A DNA stretch of 53,282 bases from Candidatus Obscuribacter sp. (GTDB lineage: Bacteria; Cyanobacteriota; Vampirovibrionia; Obscuribacterales; Obscuribacteraceae): NCBI GenBank assembly GCA_021772095.1, contig JADYXR010000246.1:1-53282 (forward strand). Reading direction: 5' to 3'. The notes under the pieces were generated by a model that was not told the DNA's origin, made no database searches, and saw only the letters and a list, made by a program, of their open reading frames with translations. A program made the position numbers and the translations under genes. Below, one piece after another: positions 25,089 to 33,647 of the stretch (within the stretch, counting starts at the first letter, position 1; each line of letters begins with the position of its first letter).

Positions 25089-26234
25089 ATGCCACAAATT
25101 TTAAAGCCTAAAGGAGAATCAAACTCAGTGTCGGATACCACACAAAACCCTCTGAGAGAGGAGTTCGAGAAACTCCTTGAAGAGACTCTGCAATTTCGAT
25201 ATGAGCAGGGCGACATCGTAACTGGTGACATCGTCCGCATTGAGCGCGATGGAGTGCTCGTAGACGTAGGAGCTAAATCCGAAGGATTTGTTCCGGTCAA
25301 AGAAGTCTCCAACATGCCGATGGAACATATTGACGATGTAGTCAAAGTGGGCGATCGCTACGAGTTTTACATTCTTCGTGAAGAAAACGAATATGGTCAG
25401 CTGACGCTTTCACTCAAACGTGTTGCCCAGGCGCGCGGTTGGGTCAAGCTCGAAGACCAGAAGAAGAACGACGAAACCATTCGCGCCAAAATCTCCGCAG
25501 TCGTCAAAGGCGGCGTAGTCGTAGATGTATATGGATTGCGCGGATTCGTTCCAGCCAGCCAATTGCGCGTCAAGGGTACGACTCCGGAAGAATTGATCGG
25601 CATGGAAATCCCGATGAAGATTCTGGAAACCGACACCAAGCGCAACAAGCTCATCCTCAGCCAAAGACTCGCTGTTCAAGAAGAAAAAGCTGCTCAGCGC
25701 GAGAAGATTTTGAACACCCTCGAAGCCGGTCAAATCGTATCGGGCGAAGTTGTGCGTATCGCAGACTTCGGCGCCTTTATCGATCTGGGCGGACTGGATG
25801 GTTTGCTGCCTATCTCCGAAATCTCATGGGAACGCGTTTCCCATCCTTCAGATGTACTGAAGGTTGGACAAATCGTCACCACCAAGGTTCTGAAGGTAGA
25901 CCAGGAAAAGGGTCACATCAGTTTGTCACTCAAACAGATGCAGCCTGATCCATGGCAAGAAATTGAAGACAAGTTCCAAGAAGGACAAGTGATCACCGGT
26001 ACTGTCAGAAAGATCCAATCATTCGGCGCTTTCGTCCAGATTTATCCTGGTGTAGATGCGCTTCTCCCGACTGTCGAAATGTCGGAACAGCCAAACGTCA
26101 AGCCTGAAGAAGTTGTCCAAGTCGGACAAGAAGTGAAGGCTCTGATCAAGAAATTCTCGCCTAAGGAGCACAAGATCAGCTTGAGCCTCAAGGGTATGGA
26201 TGTCAGCGATCTGCTCGGCGGCGGCAACGGTTAA
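25089..26234 (+). CDS. rpsA: Ribosomal protein S1
   Basis: 381 residues from the ATG at 25089 (AGAGGA 12 bases upstream). A GTG at 25128 has AAGGAG 11 bases upstream and is also plausible; a TTG at 25077 is too close to its site. S1 brings mRNA to the 30S subunit. Four S1/OB-fold repeats are visible at about residues 35-105, 122-190, 208-278 and 293-365; the third and fourth are the canonical type (GEVVRIADFGAFIDLGGLDG, GTVRKIQSFGAFVQIYPGVD). Four repeats instead of the six of E. coli is common outside Proteobacteria. It ends VSDLLGGGNG and is followed by a terminator. Confidence 0.9.
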   Translation: MPQILKPKGESNSVSDTTQNPLREEFEKLLEETLQFRYEQGDIVTGDIVRIERDGVLVDVGAKSEGFVPVKEVSNMPMEHIDDVVKVGDRYEFYILREENEYGQLTLSLKRVAQARGWVKLEDQKKNDETIRAKISAVVKGGVVVDVYGLRGFVPASQLRVKGTTPEELIGMEIPMKILETDTKRNKLILSQRLAVQEEKAAQREKILNTLEAGQIVSGEVVRIADFGAFIDLGGLDGLLPISEISWERVSHPSDVLKVGQIVTTKVLKVDQEKGHISLSLKQMQPDPWQEIEDKFQEGQVITGTVRKIQSFGAFVQIYPGVDALLPTVEMSEQPNVKPEEVVQVGQEVKALIKKFSPKEHKISLSLKGMDVSDLLGGGNG

Positions 26235-26263
26235 ACCGCGGCTCTGACGCGATAACGAAATTG

Positions 26264-26292
26264 AAAGGCGGCTTGCGAAAGCCGCCTTTTTT
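26264..26292 (+). terminator. Intrinsic terminator of rpsA
   Basis: AAAGGCGGCTT-GCGA-AAGCCGCCTTTTTT: an 11-pair stem with a four-base loop and a T-tract, 30 bases after the rpsA stop. The A-run on the other strand means it can also end the leftward GAF-HD-GYP transcript. Confidence 0.93.
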
Positions 26293-26328
26293 CTTTGTGC
26301 GCGATCATCCACACTTTGCGGTGGTAAA

Positions 26329-29300
26329 TTAGCAGGCGGGTGGGACTTTGCCGGCTTTGATGGCGGCGACCAGAGCGTCGACGCAGACTGGATCGTACTG
26401 GCTGTTCTTGCCTTCGATCATTTGTTTTTGGGCGTCGTCGGGGGCCATGCCGCCGCCGTAGACTTTCAAGGCGACTAGTTCGTGGTAGCTGTTGGCGACG
26501 CAGATGATGCGCGCGGCCGATGGGATCTCGTCGCCTTTTAGACCTTGAGGGAAACCCTCGCCGTCGAATTCTTCGTGGTGCGCTATAACGATTGGGGCAA
26601 GGTGACCAAGGTCAGGGAATGACTCGAGCAGCTGTGCGCCTGCCACTGCGTGTCCCATTTTTTGGACGAATTGATCGTCTTCAAGTGAATCATCGGACTT
26701 CTGGAGAATTTGCTGAGCGATGCCGAGCTTGCCGAGATCGTGGACCAGCGCGGCTTGGCGGATGGTGTTCAGTTCGGCGTCCTTGATGCCGAGTTCTTCG
26801 GCGATTGCCACTGCATACATCGCAACCTGACGTGCGTGCCCATTCTTATAGCGATCTTTGGATTCGATTTGCGTGACCCAACCGTCGATTCGTCCCAGCA
26901 GTCGCGTGTCTAAACCGGGCGTAGCGAAGATGTAGTCTGAGGTTTCGTTGGAACCGCTAGACATCAATTTTTCAATTTTGGCCTTCGCAGCTTCGTCGGT
27001 CATAGGTTCTGCCGGCGCTGCTGCCACTGGGGCTTGCGGTGCAGCCGTCGCGGCGGCCGGTTCCGCTCCGCGTGATTTGCGGAAGGACGACATCAGCGCA
27101 CTGCCGCCAGGAGCCGCTTTTGCTTTGCCGAAAATTGAACCTTTGAGGCCCATTCCGCCGCCGCCGCCACCACCGCCAAGTCCGCCGGCAGGTGTTGGGA
27201 TTTCGTCCAAATTGCCCCAGGCTGGCGCCGGAGCGGCGGTGCCAGCAGGCGTAGGGATGGAGTCGAGATTTGTCCAACCGCCATTGCCACCACCGTCAGC
27301 CGCGGCTGGCGCTGGAATGGAATCGAGCGCACCTGGTGGAACAAAATTAGAGACGCCACCGGGTGATTGTTGCACGATAGCTTGAGCCAGATCACCGAAA
27401 GCGGCAGCAGATCCCGGAAGTGGTGGCTGCGCGCCAACAGGGGCGCCTGTATCTGAGAATTGTGGTGCTTGCGGTGGTGCTCCGGCCTGCTGCGCGGCTT
27501 CGGCGACCATTCCGAGTGCGGCTTCCGGAGTCATTTCCGGAGGGGCTTCGACAGCCATTCCTGGAGCGGTTTGTTCCAATAATCCTGAACCCTGATGGGC
27601 AGGCATTCCTGGAGAAGTTTCGGCAGCGATTCCAGGAGACATGTCAGTTCCTGGCGACACCGCAGGTGGTGCGGTCTCGGGCACATCACCAAAATCCAGA
27701 TCGGCGTACGGATCGTCGTTCGGCGGAGGCGCGCTTTGCATGCTCATTTCGATGGAGGCGCGACGGTCTCGCGGTTCCAGTCCATCTACATTTGGTTTGA
27801 GAATTGCAGTGTCGGTGCGACCGGTTCTGGTGATCGGCTTGATGGTCGGATGCGGTAGGTCTTCGACAGGCGCGAAACTGGCGGGGTCCGCGACCGGCAA
27901 AGTGGCAGTCACTTCAAGATGCATTCGCGGTTCATGAACAGGTATTTGAACCGATTCCGATAAGTCCAGTGCGCCAGATGGTCCCCAAACTCCACTGTCC
28001 ATGCCGGGCGAAGCCGACAGAGGTGCAACGGAATCGCCGACTTGTCCAGGTGCTTCCGCGTGTGGTGCGACCTGACCCTCAGACACTGGAGCGAATTGAC
28101 CGGAAGCAAACTGATTGGAAGCATCGGCTGCAATTTGACCTGGCCCTGAGGCGAACTGCCCGGGCGGCTGAGTCTCGAAATTTCCAGTGGAAGAAAGATT
28201 GGTTTGTCCGGGAGCGCCGAACTGTCCGGGAGCGGCAAACTGACCGTTTTGCAACTGCGGTTGAACCGCCGGCGGAGCCACGACTGGAGGCAATGGTGCC
28301 GGGGGTGGTGCCACCGGCGCGGGCTGAGCAAGTTGTGGTTGCGGCGGCTGAGCGGCAGCTGGAGCGGGTTTCTTTGGAGCCGATGTTTTTCTTGCCGACG
28401 GAATCGCTTGTTGTCCGAGGGCCCCTTTGAGGGCGCGGCGGAGCTGAACATCGGATTGTCCGGGTTCTTCTTCGCCTCTTGGAGTGACGATGCGCTGGTG
28501 CAACTGCATAATCGGCTCGCGAGCCAACTTCTCGGCAGGCAGCTTGAGCAGCGCTTCGGCGACCTTATCGGCGACGTTTTGCACCATGTCGGTTTCGCCG
28601 CGCGTCCAGGCGCGACGATAATCACACTGCTGCAGAATCACGCAGCCATGCGTTCCTTTCTCACTGCGCAGAGCAACTCCAAGCAGCGATTTCACATTTA
28701 CAAACTGAAGTTCTTCCTGTACAGGCGTAACGTAAGAATTTTCCTGACCTTCGAAAACTTTGAGCGGCGTTCTGGAAAGCAGAACCTGAGCCACTAGCGG
28801 CGAATCGGTTGCCGGCCAAAAATATTCCTGACAGCTGGCAACCTTATCCTGCTGCCAGAATTCATAACACTTCCAACCGGCTTGTTGTTCGTCGGTGCAG
28901 ATAAACAAACAGCGACTGGCTTGCAAAGCCTTACCAAGAATATTGACGACGAGAAACAGCGCGTCGCCGATGCCCATCGAGTAAGCCATAACGTTTCCGA
29001 TTTCAACCAGAAACGTCTCGCGGAACGTGTCGCGCTGGACGATGTCATTAATTTGAGCGAGGCGGATGATGTCGCCCAGTTCGCCCAGCAGCACCCGCAA
29101 AGAATTGACTTCATCGCCGGAAAGCTGCACATCGCGGCTGACACTGACAGATCCAAACGTTCTGCCCTGCAAGACCAGAGGCACGGTCACGGTGGTCTCG
29201 CCTTCGGGCGCATCAGGGGCGGCTTTGAACTCGCAAATCGACGTCACGTTAGGGTCGAGCGGATTCGACAGCATGACCTGACAGGCTTCAGCTTGAAAAG

Positions 29301-29385
29301 TGTCGCCGATCTCCCTGACGGTCGTCTCCAGGATCCTTTTCAGGTCCCGGACACCAGTTAGTTTTTGCACCAGAGGACTGGGCAT
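26329..29385 (-). CDS. GAF-GAF-linker-HD-GYP domain protein
   Basis: 1018 residues, no membrane segment. Two GAF-like sensor domains (about 12-112 and 130-295) are followed by a very long low-complexity linker rich in Pro, Ala, Gly and Gln (about 330-800), then an HD-GYP domain (about 828-1018). HD-GYP enzymes hydrolyse cyclic di-GMP. Metal-binding residues seen are the His of GHARQV, His882-Asp883 (LVHDLGK), the His of MGHAV and His936-His937. The GYP motif reads GFP, and the later Asp of the usual ADxYDAL motif is Asn965 (VANSYHEL), so activity may be reduced or altered. Possibly a cytosolic sensor; ligands unknown. ATG start with GGAG 12 bases upstream. Confidence 0.85.
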   Translation of the reverse strand: MPSPLVQKLTGVRDLKRILETTVREIGDTFQAEACQVMLSNPLDPNVTSICEFKAAPDAPEGETTVTVPLVLQGRTFGSVSVSRDVQLSGDEVNSLRVLLGELGDIIRLAQINDIVQRDTFRETFLVEIGNVMAYSMGIGDALFLVVNILGKALQASRCLFICTDEQQAGWKCYEFWQQDKVASCQEYFWPATDSPLVAQVLLSRTPLKVFEGQENSYVTPVQEELQFVNVKSLLGVALRSEKGTHGCVILQQCDYRRAWTRGETDMVQNVADKVAEALLKLPAEKLAREPIMQLHQRIVTPRGEEEPGQSDVQLRRALKGALGQQAIPSARKTSAPKKPAPAAAQPPQPQLAQPAPVAPPPAPLPPVVAPPAVQPQLQNGQFAAPGQFGAPGQTNLSSTGNFETQPPGQFASGPGQIAADASNQFASGQFAPVSEGQVAPHAEAPGQVGDSVAPLSASPGMDSGVWGPSGALDLSESVQIPVHEPRMHLEVTATLPVADPASFAPVEDLPHPTIKPITRTGRTDTAILKPNVDGLEPRDRRASIEMSMQSAPPPNDDPYADLDFGDVPETAPPAVSPGTDMSPGIAAETSPGMPAHQGSGLLEQTAPGMAVEAPPEMTPEAALGMVAEAAQQAGAPPQAPQFSDTGAPVGAQPPLPGSAAAFGDLAQAIVQQSPGGVSNFVPPGALDSIPAPAAADGGGNGGWTNLDSIPTPAGTAAPAPAWGNLDEIPTPAGGLGGGGGGGGMGLKGSIFGKAKAAPGGSALMSSFRKSRGAEPAAATAAPQAPVAAAPAEPMTDEAAKAKIEKLMSSGSNETSDYIFATPGLDTRLLGRIDGWVTQIESKDRYKNGHARQVAMYAVAIAEELGIKDAELNTIRQAALVHDLGKLGIAQQILQKSDDSLEDDQFVQKMGHAVAGAQLLESFPDLGHLAPIVIAHHEEFDGEGFPQGLKGDEIPSAARIICVANSYHELVALKVYGGGMAPDDAQKQMIEGKNSQYDPVCVDALVAAIKAGKVPPAC

Positions 29386-29623
29386 TGCTGCAAAACTCTC
29401 CCGAGATTAGCGACGGCTCGACGCCCGGCTTGTCAGAAGTGAGCGGAACCGAACGAAGCAACGAATCTATGAGTTGAATAAAGCTAGATTCGAACAACCA
29501 AACGATCTTAAGACAAGTATCTCTCATTTTCATACCAATACTGTCTTCACGACTAACAGAAGACCAAAAAGAGAAGCAAGTTTACTTAAGATATCGGACC
29601 TATAGGCGGGCGGAACGACAAGA

Positions 29624-30691
29624 TTGGCGGATTGCCCAGTGGCGCCAACAAGAGTGGATCTAGCCCCCGGCGACAATATCAGACTGCTTGATAAGCTCGA
29701 TGACTGGATCAGCGCCGGTGAGATGACCGGAAAAGCGCTAGAATTGGCATTCGGAGATGCCACCTTGCCCGACGAACAAATCTTGAGCCCCCAAACGACA
29801 GGAGACCTGATCGGTCGCGCCATTCGCGTGTACCGTGCCAACATTCGGCAATGGGCACCGCTATTGATCTGGCCGACCGTCTGCGTGCTTATCGGTCGTG
29901 TGATTTATCAACAATCGCTGGTCGTCCTGCAAAAAGGTGCCGGTCCCGAGGCATTGCTCGCGAGCGGAGGGCTCTTCTTAGCGTTGGTGATTGTCGTTTT
30001 TGGCAAATGGTGGCTGTTTCAAAAACAACTCTCATTCGTTCGGTTATCAACAGGATTTTCGGCCACACTGGACGACGCGCTGGCGTTTATGAAGAAACGG
30101 CGCTGGTCGATGATCTGGCTGATGCTGCTGGGCGGCTTTATGCTCACAGCAGTTGTGGTTTTGTGGTCTCTGGAAATTATCGCGGCCGGGGTTTTAATCA
30201 AAATCCTGCCGATACCCGGAATCCTGGGCACTTTGTTCGGCGTGATCGGCATGTCGATTTCGACGACATTCATGTGGTTTGCGCTCGGGCTGTCACTTTG
30301 CGCACTCTCGTGCGAGAAGGGCAGCGCCACCGACCTCTTGTCACGCGGATTCACGCTGGCAAGCAAATATTTCTGGCGCACAATGCTCTGCGGACTGGTC
30401 ATGTACCTGACCGTCAATCTCCTCGCCACCCCACTATGGATGCCGGTTATGGTCGGCGGCACGATCGACTATCTGGTCAACGGAAACATGGCGTCCTCGC
30501 AAGGTCTGCCCATGCATTGGCAAATTCTTGTGGCAGCCTGGGAAACTCTGGTTGAAATGGTCACCTCACCAATTCTCTGCCTGGCTTATGGTTTTTACTA
30601 TTACGATTTAAGACTGAGAAACGAAGGAGTCGATGTGCTCGAATCTCTCGCAGCACTTAAACTAAAACAAAACGCGCTGGATATTCTATAG
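29624..30691 (+). CDS. Multipass membrane protein in MoxR/DUF58 operon
   Basis: 355 residues from a TTG at 29624; GTG starts at 29639 and 29654 and an ATG at 29723 are alternatives, none with a strong ribosome-binding site. About 65 soluble N-terminal residues precede five to six hydrophobic segments (APLLIWPTVCVLIGRVI, LFLALVIVVFGKWW, MIWLMLLGGFMLTAVVVLW and others), and the protein ends in a short polar tail. It resembles the membrane proteins often encoded before DUF4129 genes in MoxR clusters, but no specific family is certain. The stop abuts the next ATG directly, so translational coupling is likely. Confidence 0.78.
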   Translation: MADCPVAPTRVDLAPGDNIRLLDKLDDWISAGEMTGKALELAFGDATLPDEQILSPQTTGDLIGRAIRVYRANIRQWAPLLIWPTVCVLIGRVIYQQSLVVLQKGAGPEALLASGGLFLALVIVVFGKWWLFQKQLSFVRLSTGFSATLDDALAFMKKRRWSMIWLMLLGGFMLTAVVVLWSLEIIAAGVLIKILPIPGILGTLFGVIGMSISTTFMWFALGLSLCALSCEKGSATDLLSRGFTLASKYFWRTMLCGLVMYLTVNLLATPLWMPVMVGGTIDYLVNGNMASSQGLPMHWQILVAAWETLVEMVTSPILCLAYGFYYYDLRLRNEGVDVLESLAALKLKQNALDIL

Positions 30692-31348
30692 ATGGACTTT
30701 CAGGACGTAACTCCACAACTGGAAAAGCTGGCCGGCGAGTTCAACTACAAGGATCCGCCCGACTTTCTCGTGCGTCTGCAGGAAATGATCAGTTATGTAC
30801 TCCGAGCAATCGCTGATTTTTTAAAACAATTCAAAATTTCAATACCAGGCACCGACACCAGCGCAGTCGGCAATATCATGCAGATTTTGCTGGTTTTGCT
30901 TGGCGCTGTTTGTTTGTTCGTCATCCTCTATTTGATGTCGAGACGAATGAAGCACCTGCGAGAACAGGCTCAGATAGCCAAACGCGGAGCATTGTCTCTG
31001 GAAGAAATTTTAGACAGTGCTGGATGGAAACAAAAAGCAGAGGAATTGGCAAAAGCACGATTGTTCAAAGATGCCTGTCGGGCTGTGTATTTGAGCGTGA
31101 TCTATTTGCTTGATGAAAAACAAATTCTCAACTTCGCTCCGACTAGAACCAACTACGAATATTTCTACGCCTTGTCTGGAAAAGACAGTCTGCAAAGGGG
31201 TTTTCGTAGATTGTCCGACCTCGTTGAAGTGATGTGGTTTGGTAATTACGTTGCCGCGGAAGATGATTTTAAAGACTGCATGCAATTGTCCGACACGATT
31301 GAACGCGAAGTGACGCAATGGATTCCGAAAACGGAGACCCTTGCATGA
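30692..31348 (+). CDS. DUF4129 domain membrane protein
   Basis: 218 residues. One membrane helix (about 70-92, IMQILLVLLGAVCLFVILYLM) separates a short outer part from a cytosolic DUF4129 domain. That domain's typical pattern is visible: LFKDACRAVYLSVIYLLDEK, then APTRTNYEYFYAL (the TNREYL motif) and RRLSDLVEVMWFGNYVAAEDDF (FExVWYG motif). The start ATG directly follows the previous stop. The stop TGA overlaps the DUF4350 gene's ATG. DUF4129 proteins occur with MoxR and DUF58 proteins and are thought to act in the same membrane assembly; the biochemical role is unknown. Confidence 0.88.
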   Translation: MDFQDVTPQLEKLAGEFNYKDPPDFLVRLQEMISYVLRAIADFLKQFKISIPGTDTSAVGNIMQILLVLLGAVCLFVILYLMSRRMKHLREQAQIAKRGALSLEEILDSAGWKQKAEELAKARLFKDACRAVYLSVIYLLDEKQILNFAPTRTNYEYFYALSGKDSLQRGFRRLSDLVEVMWFGNYVAAEDDFKDCMQLSDTIEREVTQWIPKTETLA

Positions 31349-32655
31349 CCGGACCTAATTCGGACGAAAATAAAATGGACCGGCCTGCAGCTGATGCGGA
31401 AAATGAACTCGGAAACGAGATCGATTCTACGAGCCTGGCGGTTAAAACCAAGAACCATCTGTGGTGGCAAATTGCGGCGCTGTTGATTGTCAGCGCGCTG
31501 GCAGTTTATACCGGCAAAGCGTTCGATAGCGAATGGAAGAGATTCGCACCAGAACCAAGACAACTAGCGTCGACGTACAACGACAACGCGACCGGATTGA
31601 AGGGTTTATTTCAACTCGCTCAACAGCAAGGCGATGCTGTTGCGACCTGGGAACAGCCTTATCGCCAGTTGCGCGAAGTCAAAGGCATGCTCGTCGTGAT
31701 TGCGCCAACCGAGTCGCTGCAACCGTTTCAAGCCGAACAGATTTTAGCCTGGGTCCATAACGGAAACGATCTGGTCTACATAGATGATCTGTCGTTCGCC
31801 ATGACCGACCACTTTGCGCGGACGCTCGGAGTAAAGATCAAAAATCACAAGTCGCTGACGGACAAAGCGCCTGACACAAACATCATCCCGACAGGACATT
31901 TTCCGGAACTGGCGCATGTGAAAAATTTGCGCATCGCCTCAAGTGTTCGCCTCAAAGGTGGAGAACCACTGGCGGAAGATGGAGCCGGAGCGCTGCTCAC
32001 CGTGGTCAAGCATGGAGGCGGCAGAGTGTTGCTGGGATCGTGTCCTTCGATTTTGGCAAACAATACAATTGCTAAAAAAGATTACTGGGGAAATTTCCAG
32101 TTACTCGCCAATTGGTTTAAAACCGCCCACGGTACCATCTATTTCGATGAGTATTCCCACGGATTCTCAGGCGGCACCAACGTCTTCGCGTATCTCGCCA
32201 AAGGGCCGACCGGTTTGGTCGTCGCTCAGATCTTCGCGATTTTAGTGATCGGCGTGTTGAGCGAAAGCCAAAGATTTGGTGCCGCTCGATCGATTGAATC
32301 GCGTCGGCGAATCTCAAATCTAGATTTCATCAACGGACTCTCCAATGCTTATCGCAGAGCCAGAGCCAATCCTGCAGTGATGGAAATTTTGTTTCACTCC
32401 TTTCGAAACAGACTTTCCAGAGCTCTTGCGGTTTCGCCGCACGAACCGTTGGAACGCTTGAAAGAGGCGTGGCAACAATCCAAGTTTCAAACGACCTACA
32501 ACCTCGACGTGCTGATTGGTCAGTATGAAGAGTTTATGACCAGAAGATCAGTTTCAGACGCTGAGTTAAAAACCATGCTCGAAACGTGCGATAAGATTAC
32601 TGAATCAACTCAGGAATCATCAAACGCGCGTTCGATTACAAGTTCGAAATCCTGA
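31345..32655 (+). CDS. DUF4350 domain protein, membrane-anchored
   Basis: 436 residues from the ATG at 31345, which overlaps the previous stop (ATGA) and has GGAG nine bases upstream; an in-frame ATG at 31318 is less likely. A polar stretch of about 40 residues precedes a membrane helix (HLWWQIAALLIVSALAVYTG). A DUF4350 domain follows (about 65-280), in which the typical SxxAxGLKGLFQLAQQQG-like segment (NDNATGLKGLFQL) and the GKVLLGSCPSIL-like sheet (GGRVLLGSCPSIL, YFDEYSHG) are seen. A second hydrophobic segment (GLVVAQIFAILVIGVL) and a helical C-terminus complete it. It is the usual third member of MoxR/DUF58 operons. Confidence 0.85.
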   Translation: MTGPNSDENKMDRPAADAENELGNEIDSTSLAVKTKNHLWWQIAALLIVSALAVYTGKAFDSEWKRFAPEPRQLASTYNDNATGLKGLFQLAQQQGDAVATWEQPYRQLREVKGMLVVIAPTESLQPFQAEQILAWVHNGNDLVYIDDLSFAMTDHFARTLGVKIKNHKSLTDKAPDTNIIPTGHFPELAHVKNLRIASSVRLKGGEPLAEDGAGALLTVVKHGGGRVLLGSCPSILANNTIAKKDYWGNFQLLANWFKTAHGTIYFDEYSHGFSGGTNVFAYLAKGPTGLVVAQIFAILVIGVLSESQRFGAARSIESRRRISNLDFINGLSNAYRRARANPAVMEILFHSFRNRLSRALAVSPHEPLERLKEAWQQSKFQTTYNLDVLIGQYEEFMTRRSVSDAELKTMLETCDKITESTQESSNARSITSSKS

Positions 32656-32668
32656 ACCGGAGACAAAA

Positions 32669-33646
32669 ATGCAAGAACAACTGAAGGTGGAATCCAGTGT
32701 GGTCGAGAATATCATTGATGTATTCGGACGATTAAGAACGCGGCTTAATGAGATGATCGTCGGTCAAGAGATGGTGATAGATCAAGTCTTGATCGCCCTT
32801 TTGGCTGATGGGCATGTGCTGCTCGAAGGTGTGCCGGGGACGGCGAAAACATTGTTGGTCAAAACGATGGCGCGAATCATCGGCACTGATTACGGGCGCA
32901 TTCAGCTCACGCCGGACATGTTGCCATCAGATATTTTGGGCACCAGCATCTACGACCTTGCCACAAAAACTTTCGCATTGAAACGTGGGCCGATCTTCAC
33001 CAGTTTGCTGCTCGCCGATGAAATTAACAGAACGCCACCGAAGACTCAATCGGCTCTGCTTGAGGCGATGGAAGAACGACAGGTAAGTTTGGATGGTCGC
33101 ACCGAAGTGTTGCCGGAACTTTTCATGGTGGTCGCCACACAAAACCCAATCGAATTCGAAGGCACGTATCCGTTGCCTGAAGCGCAACTCGACAGATTCA
33201 TGCTGAAGATCGTGATCAGTTATCCGCAAGGTGATGCTGAAAAACAAATGCTCCGCAATTGGCAAAACGGCAAATACGATCGCCATGTGCCGCCTGTAGA
33301 GCCAGTCGCCACAGCCGAAGAAATTGTTGAATGTCGCAAGCAATTATCAGGAATAAAAGTGGAAGAGTCGATCATCGACTATCTATATAATCTGGTGACG
33401 AAATCTCGCACCCTGTCTGACTTGCAACTGGGCGCCAGTCCGCGTTCCGCATTGTCCTGGTTGTCGGCGGCAAAAGCACACGCGGCGATTGAAGGGAAAG
33501 ATTTCGTCACTCCGGACAACATAAAGTTCGTCGCAGAACCTGTATTGCGTCACCGCTTCATTTTGACACCGGAAGCAGAACTTGATGGCGTCACGTGTTC
33601 ACAGATAATCAGCAACTTGATGAGACAGGTTCCAGTACCGCGCTAA
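32669..33646 (+). CDS. MoxR-family AAA+ ATPase
   Basis: 325 residues. Walker A GVPGTAKT (about 54-61), Walker B LLADEINRTPPKTQSALLEAMEE, sensor 1 VVATQNPIEFEGTYPLPEAQLDRF, and the C-terminal lid with GASPRSALSWLSAAKAHA. MoxR proteins are chaperone-like ATPases that act with von Willebrand factor A proteins in metal insertion, complex assembly or stress responses. All ATPase motifs are intact. GGAG lies about six bases before the ATG. It is one base from the DUF58 gene downstream, its likely partner. Confidence 0.93.
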   Translation: MQEQLKVESSVVENIIDVFGRLRTRLNEMIVGQEMVIDQVLIALLADGHVLLEGVPGTAKTLLVKTMARIIGTDYGRIQLTPDMLPSDILGTSIYDLATKTFALKRGPIFTSLLLADEINRTPPKTQSALLEAMEERQVSLDGRTEVLPELFMVVATQNPIEFEGTYPLPEAQLDRFMLKIVISYPQGDAEKQMLRNWQNGKYDRHVPPVEPVATAEEIVECRKQLSGIKVEESIIDYLYNLVTKSRTLSDLQLGASPRSALSWLSAAKAHAAIEGKDFVTPDNIKFVAEPVLRHRFILTPEAELDGVTCSQIISNLMRQVPVPR

Positions 33647-33647
33647 T

